Positions 33,756 to 41,596 of a DNA stretch of 63,153 nucleotides are shown here, in pieces. The notes under the pieces are model-generated. The model ran no database searches, was not told the origin of the DNA, and saw only the letters and a list, made by a program, of their open reading frames with translations. The DNA is from Bacillota bacterium. GTDB lineage: Bacteria > Bacillota > Clostridia > Saccharofermentanales > Fastidiosipilaceae. How positions within the stretch are numbered: the first letter of the stretch is position 1; the number at the start of each line of letters is the position of its first letter. The stretch covers positions 1 through 63,153 of the forward strand of contig JAEZYR010000145.1 of assembly GCA_023442635.1 (NCBI GenBank), written 5' to 3'. The translations under genes were made by a program, and so were the position numbers.

Positions 33756-35291
33756 ATGCAGCTAGACCAAGCTAAGGAGAAGGGTCAGCGCTACAGCTGG
33801 AAGCGCTTGCTTGCGCCCCAGCGCCTACGCGCCAGCCACACGTCTCATGAAGTAGGGGATCGGCGCAATGCTTTTCAACAGGATCAGCACCGCATTTTGC
33901 TGTCTGCCTCTTTTCGGCGCTTGCAGGATAAAACGCAGGTTTTTCCCCTGGAGCGCAGCGACTTTGTGCGCACGCGCCTGACTCACAGTCTAGAGGTAGC
34001 CAGCTTGGCCCGTTCCTTGGGTCACATGGCTGGGCACCTTCTTTGTGAGCGCGGCTTAGCCCCTGAACTCGAATTTGCCGATGTGCAGGCCATGGGCGAT
34101 TTGCTCTACTGTGCAGGCCTCGTCCATGACATCGGCAACCCACCCTTTGGCCACTACGGCGAGACGAGCATTCGGGAGGCCTTTCGGGATCACATGCAGC
34201 GCTTGCAATATCGGCAGCGCCCGTTGACGGCTTGGTTGAGTTCGGCTCAGCAGGCGGACTTTCTCCACTTCGAAGGCAATGCTGAAGCCCTCCGCGTCCT
34301 GAGCAAGCTGCACTTTGTCGTAGATGAGCACGGCATGAACCTGACCTTGCCCCTCTTGGCCAGCCTGATCAAGTATCCTGTGCCCTCTTCTAGAGTTGAT
34401 CCTGAGCACCCAGCGGTGATGTACCACAAGGCTGGCTGGTTTCAGGCGGAAGAGGATCTGGTCGCTCGCATCCACGAAGCAACAGGGCTCGGTTTGGGTC
34501 AAAGACACCCCCTGACTTGGCTGCTTGAGGCCGCCGACGACATTTCGTATGGCACAGCTGACATTGAGGATGGCTACAAAAAGAACTTCTTCAGCTATGA
34601 GGACTTGCTGCAAGACCTCGCTGAGTTTGAGCCAAAGTGGTCGCACGACGGCCTGGCGCTGAGTGCCCCCTCCATACTGGCCAGCAAGCAGGCGGCGCGC
34701 TATGCCGAGGAATTGGCTCAGCTCAAAAATATTTGGCAAAAGGCGCAGGATCTGAAGCAAACAGAGGCGGTGGGCGCTTTTGTGACCCCTGGTCTTTATG
34801 CCATCCAGAACTGGCTCATAGCCTTGCAGTCCCGCCTGATCCGCGAAGTGGCCGAACTTTTTGTGCAGCAGGAAGGGGCGATCATGACAGGGGAGTGGGC
34901 GACCCCACTTTTGGCACAATGTCCGTCGGGGGCCGTGTTGGAGGCGCTGTCGCAAATTGCAGCCAAGCGCATTTTCCGCTCGCGCCCGATTGTGCAGATT
35001 GAGATTTCGGCCCATACCGTTATATCGGGAATTCTGGAGCAGCTCCTGCCAGCGGCTGTGACCTGGGAAGAAGAGGCGCCGAGTTCCTTGGAGCCGCGAT
35101 TGATGTCGCTTGTGTCCGAAAACTTCAGGGCACAATACCGTTATGCAGCACGGGGCCAGGATGAGGCTCAAAGACTCTATCTTCGGCTTTTGCTAGTGAC
35201 GGACTATGTGAGCGGTATGACCGATAGTTATGCGTTCTCACTCTTCCAGCAGCTCAAGGGCATCCGCAGTCCTAAGCTTTTTTCGAATTGA
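33756..35291 (+). CDS. dgt: dGTPase-type HD-domain triphosphohydrolase
   Basis: A 511-residue deoxynucleoside triphosphohydrolase that removes triphosphate from dNTPs. The N-terminal signature (RRNAFQQDQHRILLSASFRRLQDKTQVF, about 29-56) is typical. The HD metal site comprises H77 in RLTHSLEVA, H124-D125 in GLVHDIGNPPFGHYGE, and the aspartates in EAADDISYGTADIEDGY. ATG 33756 has AAAGGGG five bases upstream. It follows the HAD phosphatase by about 50 bases, and both could act in nucleotide pool cleaning. Members of this family are also anti-phage factors in some bacteria, but nothing here shows that. The family call is secure; nucleotide preference is not known. Confidence 0.9.
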   Translation: MQLDQAKEKGQRYSWKRLLAPQRLRASHTSHEVGDRRNAFQQDQHRILLSASFRRLQDKTQVFPLERSDFVRTRLTHSLEVASLARSLGHMAGHLLCERGLAPELEFADVQAMGDLLYCAGLVHDIGNPPFGHYGETSIREAFRDHMQRLQYRQRPLTAWLSSAQQADFLHFEGNAEALRVLSKLHFVVDEHGMNLTLPLLASLIKYPVPSSRVDPEHPAVMYHKAGWFQAEEDLVARIHEATGLGLGQRHPLTWLLEAADDISYGTADIEDGYKKNFFSYEDLLQDLAEFEPKWSHDGLALSAPSILASKQAARYAEELAQLKNIWQKAQDLKQTEAVGAFVTPGLYAIQNWLIALQSRLIREVAELFVQQEGAIMTGEWATPLLAQCPSGAVLEALSQIAAKRIFRSRPIVQIEISAHTVISGILEQLLPAAVTWEEEAPSSLEPRLMSLVSENFRAQYRYAARGQDEAQRLYLRLLLVTDYVSGMTDSYAFSLFQQLKGIRSPKLFSN

Positions 35292-35402
35292 GTTTTGAGC
35301 AGAGCGCTTTGGCTGTCTGCCTACGCCAAGTTAGTCAGGGCGAAAGGAAGCGAGAAAGCGTGCCTTGCCAGACACCAAAAGAAGCGCGTGAGCAGCGATC
35401 AA

Positions 35403-35479
35403 ACAACCGCGTTGCCAGATGGCAAACAACCGCGTAGACAAAGATTCAACAACCGCGTAGACAAAGATTCAACAACGCT
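35403..35479. repeat. 23-base tandem repeat upstream of tRNA-Thr
   Basis: Units begin at 35403, 35426, 35449 and 35472, all opening with AACAAC. The second and third are identical over 23 bases, the first shares 11, and the last shares seven before running into the tRNA promoter. It is a tandem repeat without spacers, so not a CRISPR. The 237-base gap between dgt and the tRNA (35292-35528) otherwise holds only the tRNA promoter. Confidence 0.8.
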
Positions 35480-35486
35480 GAATATA

Positions 35487-35515
35487 TTGACAGTAGCGGG
35501 TCTTCTCGGTAAACT
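35487..35515 (+). promoter_or_regulatory. tRNA-Thr promoter
   Basis: Perfect TTGACA (35487-35492), 17 bases, then TAAACT (35510-35515). The expected start is about seven bases before the tRNA. Confidence 0.75.
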
Positions 35516-35528
35516 ATGCTCCGCATGT

Positions 35529-35604
35529 GCCTTCATAGCTCAGTCGGCAGAGCGCATCCATGGTAAGGATGAGGTCGTGGGTTCGATTCCCACTGAAGGC
35601 TCCA
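35529..35604 (+). tRNA. tRNA-Thr (anticodon GGT)
   Basis: Complete cloverleaf. Acceptor GCCTTCA pairs with TGAAGGC; D stem GCTC/GAGC; anticodon stem CATCC/GGATG with loop ATGGTAA, giving anticodon GGT, which reads ACC and ACT. T stem GTGGG/CCCAC with TTCGATT. CCA is encoded (35602-35604). Confidence 0.97.
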
Positions 35605-35609
35605 GACGA

Positions 35610-35639
35610 AGCCCCGCAACTTGTTTGTGGGGCTTTTTT
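35610..35639 (+). terminator. Terminator after tRNA-Thr
   Basis: AGCCCC (35610-35615) pairs with GGGGCT (35629-35634), with inner partial pairing, and leads into a run of six T. Confidence 0.85.
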
Positions 35640-35814
35640 CTTGTCCTTTACCCTTCGCTTCTGCAAGTGAGCGCTTCGGGTCTTTGCTCTACTTAGGCTT
35701 CGTTAGACGAGCCTTTTTGCGCGCTGACGTTGTGCTTAGGGTAGGTTCCGATAGATGGCAGACTGAAGCTTTTTCTAGTAAGCTGACAAAGCAAAAATAA
35801 AAGGGGGAGATGAG

Positions 35815-37260
35815 ATGAAAAAGCGCCTAGACCACGATGGAAGAAGGCCTCCTCTTTCCCCAGGGCAAGCCAGCACAAGACCTAGCCGCGACTTGCCGAG
35901 TCAGCGAGCTGCCAGGCCAGATTGGGGTTCGGCTGCCTTGCCACCTAGCCAGGTCAGGCCGAGACCGACAGAGGGCACGGCAGAACGAAGGCGGCCTAGC
36001 GCCCCGCAACGACCGATGACCCAGGGTGGGGCTTATGCCCATGACCGAGCCAGTGCCACAGTCTTTCGTCCTGCCCCCACTCGGGCGCCTGGCTCCTACC
36101 AGCCCCAGGCCAGGGGCGAGGCTTTTTTGCCGCCAGGGGCTGGCCACAGGCCACCTAGGCTACAACAGCCTCCGCGCCGAACTAAGCGAGGCCGAGGCCT
36201 GAAAGTAGGCCTGCTTTGTCTGCTGCTGATAGGCCTAGGCATAGGGCTATGGCCCATGGCCACTAGGCTCAAGACAGCCTTTCAGCCGAAAACGGAAGCG
36301 TGGCCAGCCCAGATAGAACTCGCCTTTCAAGCCCCTCGCTTTAACCCGGCTCACCATGTGCTGGATCGCTTGCCAGCCAGGAGTTTTCAGCGCCGTTTGC
36401 TCCAAGCCTTTGATGAGGCTGAGGCCAAAGAAGGTTTTGACGCGAAGGCGATCAGTATCTATGACTTGGATACATCTGAAGAACGCGTGATTTTTGGGCA
36501 AGCAAGGGCTGTCACCCCAGCCAGCATTACCAAGCTATTTACGATAGAGGCCGCCCGCCGACTTTTGCCCATAGATGCGACGGTCAGGGTGGATCAGGCA
36601 ACGCTCGACCTCATCAAGCCAGATAGCTCTTTAGCTGGCTATAGGCCAGGTCTTTACACCATTCAGCAGCTCATAGAGGGCATGATGCTGCCCTCAGGCA
36701 ATGATGCGGCTTACGCTTTGGCCGTTGCGGCTGGTCGTCAGCTTTTGTATCAAGAGCAAGGGCAGGAGGGCCTTTTGAACCAGACTGAGGCGGACGCCTT
36801 GCCCCCAGCCAAAGAAGCGATGGCGCGTTTTATGAGCTACCTAGCTGAGACTTTGCAGCAGATGGGATGTCGAGACAGCCATATTAGTGATGCGAGTGGC
36901 TATGCGGATGAAGACCAAACGAGCAGCCATGATATTGCGATGGCAGCTCAGCGGCTACTTCAAGAGGCGTGGTTTCGAGAAATTGTCAAAAGCGCGGAAT
37001 TGTCGATTGAGACCCCAGAAGGCAATCATCTGACATTGCGCAATAGCAATCAGCTCATTCAGCCAGCCAGCCCTTTTTATGAGGCTAGGGTCTATGGGGT
37101 CAAGACGGGCACGCTCGATCATTGGGCCAACTTATGTTTTGCTATCGAGGTCGAAGGGCGCCACTTTCTGGTAGGCATTTATGGCTGTGAAAATAACCAG
37201 CAGCGCTACGAAGGGGCCAAGCGACTCATCCAAATCTTAGATAGCGTTTTGAGCTCCTGA
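35815..37260 (+). CDS. D-alanyl-D-alanine carboxypeptidase (PBP5/DacF, S11) with long cytoplasmic N-terminus
   Basis: A 481-residue low-molecular-mass penicillin-binding protein that trims the terminal D-Ala from stem peptides. Active-site motifs: S237-I-T-K240 (SxxK), S294-G-N296 (SxN), and K430-T-G432 (KTG). Unusually, the protein does not open with a cleavable signal peptide. Residues 1-128 are a proline/arginine/glutamine-rich region of low complexity, followed by one membrane helix at 130-148 and then the catalytic domain. That layout makes it a type II membrane protein with a disordered cytoplasmic arm. The C-terminal membrane-binding domain of classic PBP5 is also missing, as the chain ends about 50 residues after KTG. 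ATG 35815 has GGGGGAG upstream. The enzyme call is firm; the role of the arm is unknown. Confidence 0.9.
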   Translation: MKKRLDHDGRRPPLSPGQASTRPSRDLPSQRAARPDWGSAALPPSQVRPRPTEGTAERRRPSAPQRPMTQGGAYAHDRASATVFRPAPTRAPGSYQPQARGEAFLPPGAGHRPPRLQQPPRRTKRGRGLKVGLLCLLLIGLGIGLWPMATRLKTAFQPKTEAWPAQIELAFQAPRFNPAHHVLDRLPARSFQRRLLQAFDEAEAKEGFDAKAISIYDLDTSEERVIFGQARAVTPASITKLFTIEAARRLLPIDATVRVDQATLDLIKPDSSLAGYRPGLYTIQQLIEGMMLPSGNDAAYALAVAAGRQLLYQEQGQEGLLNQTEADALPPAKEAMARFMSYLAETLQQMGCRDSHISDASGYADEDQTSSHDIAMAAQRLLQEAWFREIVKSAELSIETPEGNHLTLRNSNQLIQPASPFYEARVYGVKTGTLDHWANLCFAIEVEGRHFLVGIYGCENNQQRYEGAKRLIQILDSVLSS

Positions 37261-37386
37261 GGCCTGTATTTGGAGGCGCGTGTCAATTGAGCTAAAATGG
37301 CAAACAAAGTAAGTCTGTCGCTTGGGCTTTGGTCATAAGCTGTGTCTTGTTTTTGAGCGACAGATAGAGAACAAAGGGAGGCAAAC

Positions 37387-38727
37387 ATGCCCAAAATTGT
37401 CGTTGTAGGCGTCAATCATGCAGGAACAGCTGCTGTAAACACCATCCGCCAGAACTACCCTGATTCGGAAGTCGTTGTCTTTGACCGTAATTCGAACTGT
37501 TCTTTCTTGGGCTGCGGTATGGCTCTTTGGATTGGCCATCAGATTGCAGGCTCAGAGGGCTTGTTCTATAGCAGCCCTGAGAAGATCCGCGAGGGCGGTT
37601 CGACGCTTTACATGAACAGCGAAGTTGTCGCCGTCGATCGTGAGCGCCATGTGGTCAAGGCAAGACTCGAAGATGGCCAGGAGCACGAGGAAAGCTACGA
37701 CAAGCTCATTTTGGCAACAGGTTCGACCCCGATTGATCCGCCAGGTCTAGAGGGTCTCGATCTCGAAGGCGTCCACCATGTCAAACTCTTCCAGGATGCA
37801 CAGTCGGTTATCGACCACCTGAAGACGGATCCTATTCAGCACGTGACGGTTGTGGGTGCTGGTTATATCGGCGTCGAATTGGCGGAGGCCTTCCGCCGCC
37901 ACAACAAGGCTGTCACACTCATTGATGCAGCCGAAACCTGCCTGGCCAACTACTACGACAAGCCCTTTACGGATCTGATGGCTCATAACTTGGAGAGCCA
38001 CGGCATTGAGCTCCGCTTTGGCGAAAAGATTGTCGCGCTCGAGGGCACAGACGGCCAGCTCAAAAAGGTCGTTACCGACAAGGGCAGCTACGAGACCGAC
38101 ATGGCCATTCTCTGCATTGGCTTTGCACCCAACACCGCCCTCCTCAAAGATGAGCTGGAGACATTCCGCAATGGCGCCTACCTCGTCAACACCAAGCAGC
38201 AGACCAGCGATCCCGATATTTATGCGATTGGTGACTGCGCAACCGTGCTTGACAACGCCATCGGCGAGCCCAATTACATTGCACTGGCGACGAACGCTGT
38301 GCGCTCGGGTATTGTGGCCGCTCACAATGTCTGCGGTACGGGGCTTGAGTCCATCGGCGTGCAGGGCAGCAACGGTATCTGCATTTACGAGCTCAAGATG
38401 GTGTCGACGGGGTTGAGCTATGAGCGAGCCCAGAAACTCAATATTCCAGTTGCCTATACGGATTTCTGCGACCTCCAAAAGCCAGCCTTTATTGAGTCGG
38501 TCAATCCCGAAGTCAAAATCCGCATTGTCTATCGCACAGACAACCGCCAGGTCATCGGCGCTCAGATGGCCAGCGAGTACGATATGTCAATGGGTATCCA
38601 CTTCTTCTCTCTGGCCATTCAGGAGAAAGTCACGATTGACAAGTTGGCCTTGACGGATATTTTCTTCCTGCCACATTTCAATCAGCCCTACAACTACATC
38701 ACCATGGCGGCGCTCTCAGCTAAATAA
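37387..38727 (+). CDS. FAD-dependent NADH oxidase (Nox/CoA-disulfide reductase family)
   Basis: A 446-residue flavoprotein of the pyridine-nucleotide disulfide class. FAD-binding site at the N-terminus (VVVGVNHAGTAAV, with H11), a single redox cysteine C43 in SFLGCGMALW, NAD-binding VVGAGYIGVELAE (about 156-168), and the second FAD motif YAIGDCATV (about 278-286). The HAGTAA and GCGMALW forms match the water-forming NADH oxidases of streptococci and clostridia, which remove O2 and recycle NAD+; CoA-disulfide reductases share the fold, so this is the main alternative. Strong ribosome binding site (AAAGGGAGG). A hairpin follows. For an anaerobe it would serve oxygen defence. Confidence 0.88.
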   Translation: MPKIVVVGVNHAGTAAVNTIRQNYPDSEVVVFDRNSNCSFLGCGMALWIGHQIAGSEGLFYSSPEKIREGGSTLYMNSEVVAVDRERHVVKARLEDGQEHEESYDKLILATGSTPIDPPGLEGLDLEGVHHVKLFQDAQSVIDHLKTDPIQHVTVVGAGYIGVELAEAFRRHNKAVTLIDAAETCLANYYDKPFTDLMAHNLESHGIELRFGEKIVALEGTDGQLKKVVTDKGSYETDMAILCIGFAPNTALLKDELETFRNGAYLVNTKQQTSDPDIYAIGDCATVLDNAIGEPNYIALATNAVRSGIVAAHNVCGTGLESIGVQGSNGICIYELKMVSTGLSYERAQKLNIPVAYTDFCDLQKPAFIESVNPEVKIRIVYRTDNRQVIGAQMASEYDMSMGIHFFSLAIQEKVTIDKLALTDIFFLPHFNQPYNYITMAALSAK

Positions 38728-38749
38728 GAAAGCGCCAGAAGCAGTCTAA

Positions 38750-38782
38750 AACGGCCAGGAAGCTCAGGGCTTTCTGGCCGTT
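38750..38782 (+). terminator. Hairpin after NADH oxidase gene
   Basis: AACGGCCAG (38750-38758) pairs with CTGGCCGTT (38774-38782), with further inner pairing AAGC/GCTT. The T run is poor. It probably ends or protects the oxidase mRNA. Confidence 0.6.
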
Positions 38783-38873
38783 CGTCATGTCAGACAATGT
38801 GTAGGAACTTAGCGGGGCTTATCGCGGCTTGCAGGCATTTGCTGCGGCCGAGTGGGCTTGTTGTAGACTCAAC

Positions 38874-39280
38874 AAAGGGTCTCACCTGCTGGCGAGACCC
38901 TTTCTCTATTGATTCAATTGTGGAGAACTGCTGTTTGATGGGTGGAAGGCGCCTGCCTTCCTTTCGTTCTTTTCCTTTCGATTAGATCAGTCAGCTCTCG
39001 GCTCTGAGGCCTGTCTAGGTTAGCGGCTAGTTCTATCTGGAGTTGCATCTTAACGGAGGTGGCCAGACCCATATCTTGTGGGTGCTAGACCTGAGGGTTA
39101 AATCCTAGCGCTTCTGTCCTCACCGAAGAGGACGCTGCCTAAGACAGGCTCAGACGCGTTACCGTTTGTTTCTGCATCGCCCATTGGCATCCCCTCCTTT
39201 CGTGCCTCTGACGGCCATTCGTGTTGGGTTATGATCCCAGTTGGCTGGCCATCTAGCTACTGTGTGCACGTTTTGGCTTT
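38874..39280 (-). ncRNA. Candidate large structured non-coding RNA
   Basis: The 804-base gap 38728-39531 holds no convincing long gene but dense secondary structure, best read on the minus strand. A perfect TATAAT lies at 39287-39292 (no good -35). Long-range pairing joins 39139-39154 with 39003-39018 (15 pairs with single-base bulges). Inside it are GTCCTC/GAGGAC with a TTCGGT loop (about 39132-39115), extended by AGCG/CGCT, and CCCA/TGGG nested within AGGT/ACCT (about 39092-39057). Another hairpin joins GGAAGG and CCTTCC (about 38962-38943). The region ends in a perfect 10-base stem, AAAGGGTCTC/GAGACCCTTT (38894-38903 with 38874-38883), with a modest T tail. G+C is higher than in other gaps. 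It lacks the tmRNA ends and the RNase P core as I know them. A 30-codon frame (39098-39190) starts by AAAGGAGGGG and might be a leader peptide or chance. The raiA-type large RNAs would be a first family to test; I cannot establish it. Confidence 0.5.
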
Positions 39281-39333
39281 GCTTGTATTATAGGCCTCTG
39301 GTCTTCTTTCTCTGTGGCATGCAGTCAGGCGGG

Positions 39334-39498
39334 ACTTGACAAAAAGGCGTATGCTAGATGTGTTGGGCTCTTTGAAAGCCCTATTTCTGTTCCCTAGATT
39401 CCGCATCGAGGCTAGACTTTAGTGTTCCAAGCCAAGCCAGAATGGACTTTCTCAGCCTAAACTTGTCAAAAATCTTAGCCTGGTCTGCCGTATACTAG
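39334..39498 (+). promoter_or_regulatory. Promoter region of oxidoreductase gene with duplicated elements
   Basis: Two related pairs of elements: ACTTGACAAAAA (39334-39345) with CGTATGCTAG (39348-39357), and ACTTGTCAAAAA (39461-39472) with CGTATACTAG (39489-39498). The second contains TATACT (39491-39496), the likely -10. A repressor site overlapping the -10 would suit the LacI-type genes downstream, but this is inference. AAGAAGG before 39532 is the ribosome binding site. Confidence 0.4.
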
Positions 39499-39531
39499 CA
39501 GTACGCATAAGCCTAGGAAGAAGGTCAGAAG

Positions 39532-40539
39532 ATGATGCGCACAGCAGTATTGGGTATGGGCACGGTCGCCCCTGTGCACCTACAAGCTATTGCTCAAATC
39601 CCGGAACTTCAATTGGTAGCCACGGCTGATCTAGATCCCACAAGAAATTGTCCAGGGATTTTGCACTATCCCTCAGCTGAAGCCCTTTTGGCAGATGAGA
39701 ACTTAGAGTTGGATGCGGTGCACCTCTGCTTGCCACATGACTTACACTACCCGATCGCGCGTTTGGCTTTGGCGCGAAAACTGGCTGTTTTTACCGAAAA
39801 GCCTGTGACCGAAAGTATTGAGACAGCGAAGGCGCTTTGTGCTTTGAGCGAGGAGCCAGGCGCCAAGGTCGCGGTCTGCTTTCAGAATCGCCTGAACCCA
39901 TGCACGCGCTACTTGCTCCAAGCCCTCAAAGAAAAGCGTCTAGGCGAGCTTGAGGGGCTGCGTGCCCATGTTTATTGGGCGCGCAACAAGGCCTACTACG
40001 AAGCCGCGCCGTGGCGTGGCGAGCTCGCCCGCGCAGGCTCGGGGAGCTTGATCAACCAGGCCATCCACACCTTAGATTTGATGCAGTTGGCAGCAGGGGC
40101 AGCCCCTGTCCAGGTGAGTGGCCAGGTTTCGCAACTGAGCGACCTAGGAACCAACGTCGATGTCGAAGATACGGCGGTCGCACTTGTCCACTTTGCCAAT
40201 GGCCTGTCGGGCTTTTTCTGCTCGACGAACTGCAACCGAAGCAACGCCCCGATCGAGTTGATCGTTTATTGCGAAAAGGGAGAGTATCAGCTTCGAGGCC
40301 CCAACCTCTATTGCTGCCAGGGAAACAAGATTGATCTTGTGGCGAGCGACAGCCTCCGTGATGGCGAAAAGAACTATTACGGGGCTTCTCACGCTGAGAT
40401 GATCAAGGCCTTCTACGCTTGGTTACAGGGAGATCAGACGGCGCCTGTCGTGTCGGTAGCTGAGGCGATGGTTTCCTTGCGGCTCATCGAGGCGATCAAG
40501 AAAAGCCAGGGTCAGCCTGTTCCCTATAAGGCCGACTAA
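39532..40539 (+). CDS. Gfo/Idh/MocA-family oxidoreductase
   Basis: A 335-residue NAD(P)-dependent dehydrogenase of the sugar/inositol type. The Rossmann fold begins at once (AVLGMGTVAPVHLQAI, 4-19). The EKPVTES motif carries the catalytic-region lysine at about residue 88. A C-terminal alpha/beta domain has GGxGxL-like GSGSLINQAIHTLDLM (about 166-181), whose histidine is typical of the active site. The substrate is not predictable. It is followed after 11 bases by two LacI-type regulators, which suggests a carbohydrate inducer; there is no sugar transporter or kinase beside it. No anomalies. Confidence 0.85.
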   Translation: MMRTAVLGMGTVAPVHLQAIAQIPELQLVATADLDPTRNCPGILHYPSAEALLADENLELDAVHLCLPHDLHYPIARLALARKLAVFTEKPVTESIETAKALCALSEEPGAKVAVCFQNRLNPCTRYLLQALKEKRLGELEGLRAHVYWARNKAYYEAAPWRGELARAGSGSLINQAIHTLDLMQLAAGAAPVQVSGQVSQLSDLGTNVDVEDTAVALVHFANGLSGFFCSTNCNRSNAPIELIVYCEKGEYQLRGPNLYCCQGNKIDLVASDSLRDGEKNYYGASHAEMIKAFYAWLQGDQTAPVVSVAEAMVSLRLIEAIKKSQGQPVPYKAD

Positions 40540-40550
40540 GTCGTGCTCGG

Positions 40551-41582
40551 ATGATGGCAAGACGCAAGAGCGTTACGATGGTGGACATTGCACAGCGTTG
40601 CGGCGTCAGCGTTGTGACGGTCTCGAACGCTCTGTCGGGTAGGAGTGGCGTCAGCGAGGAAGTCCGCCAGCATATTCAGCAAGCGGCACTCGACCTAGGC
40701 TACAAGAAGAAAAGCCCTGCCGCCGTGCCTGCTAGCCGCCAACGCCATATAGGCATCATTGTGGCTCAGCGCTTTTTTGGGGTGCAAGATTCTTTTTACT
40801 TCGAGATCTACCAGCAGTTGCTTATGGAATTGCGGGCGCAAGAAGCGGAAGGTGTTCTGGAGATTGTTGACGAGTCGCGCGAGCAAGATGGCCTGATGCC
40901 CCAGCTTCTCGGCAATCCTACTGTGGCTGGCATTTTGGTCTTGGGGCAACTGCAGGCCGATTACTTAAAGTTGTTAGCCGCGACAGGCAAACCCTTACTT
41001 TTCTTTGACTTCCACATCCCCAATTTGATGGTGGACAGCGTGGAACAGGACAATATCGGAGGTGGCCATGCGGCTACATCCTACTTGCTCCAGCAGGGAC
41101 ATCGGCATATCGCTTTTGTGGGTTCGGTGTTGGCGACGACGAGCGTCATGGAGCGCTACCTCGGCTACCAGGCCGCTTTTTTGGAAAAGGGGTTGCAGGC
41201 CTTACCCTGGTTGCCAGACCGTGATAGTCAGGGCAGGGCTTTGACCTTACAACTGCCTGAGCCCTTGCCGACAGCCTTCTTTTGCAATTCGGACAACGCG
41301 GCTTTTCAGGTTGTGCAAGCCTTGCACGAAAGGGGACTCAAAATACCGGACGATGCCTCTCTTATTTCTTTTGACGACTCACGCTGGCGGCAGCGCTGTC
41401 TGCCGCATTTGAGTTCGATGGCGATCGATATTCGGGCCTTTTGCCAACTGGCTGTCAGACGCCTCTTGGAACGCCTGATGTGGCAAGGTGGCTTTGATCT
41501 GCCCCACACGATACCCTTGCCTTGCTGTCAATTGCGTTTGCCTGTGCAATGTATCTTGCGCCAAAGCATCCGCCAGATTTAA
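40551..41582 (+). CDS. LacI-family transcriptional regulator 1
   Basis: A 343-residue repressor. An N-terminal helix-turn-helix (VTMVDIAQRCGVSVVTVSNALSG, about 8-30) is followed by the hinge helix region and a periplasmic-binding-like effector domain (about 63-330). DNA binding is expected at a short palindrome, relieved or strengthened by a sugar-like ligand. It starts 11 bases after the oxidoreductase gene with only a weak ribosome binding site, and ends 14 bases before the second regulator; the three form one operon. The C-terminus ends in RQSIRQI with two nearby cysteines of no known meaning. The family call is firm. Confidence 0.9.
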   Translation: MMARRKSVTMVDIAQRCGVSVVTVSNALSGRSGVSEEVRQHIQQAALDLGYKKKSPAAVPASRQRHIGIIVAQRFFGVQDSFYFEIYQQLLMELRAQEAEGVLEIVDESREQDGLMPQLLGNPTVAGILVLGQLQADYLKLLAATGKPLLFFDFHIPNLMVDSVEQDNIGGGHAATSYLLQQGHRHIAFVGSVLATTSVMERYLGYQAAFLEKGLQALPWLPDRDSQGRALTLQLPEPLPTAFFCNSDNAAFQVVQALHERGLKIPDDASLISFDDSRWRQRCLPHLSSMAIDIRAFCQLAVRRLLERLMWQGGFDLPHTIPLPCCQLRLPVQCILRQSIRQI

Positions 41583-41596
41583 GGGAGGAAGAAGCG

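Noticed and set aside
34056..35171. Long open frame antisense to the dGTPase-type gene (371 codons)
   Set aside because: It mirrors the strong codon bias of the real gene, has no ribosome binding site and no recognisable domain, while the sense frame has the full HD metal site.
35403..35479. CRISPR array
   Set aside because: The 23-base units are directly tandem with no spacers, and no cas genes are present.
35295..35696. Open frame spanning the tandem repeat, tRNA promoter and tRNA-Thr
   Set aside because: It overlaps a perfect tRNA and its promoter and terminator; no coding character.
38874..39280. tmRNA, RNase P RNA or SRP RNA
   Set aside because: I could not find the tRNA-like ends of tmRNA, the conserved RNase P core near a GAGGAAAGTCC-type segment, or the SRP tetraloop region on either strand.
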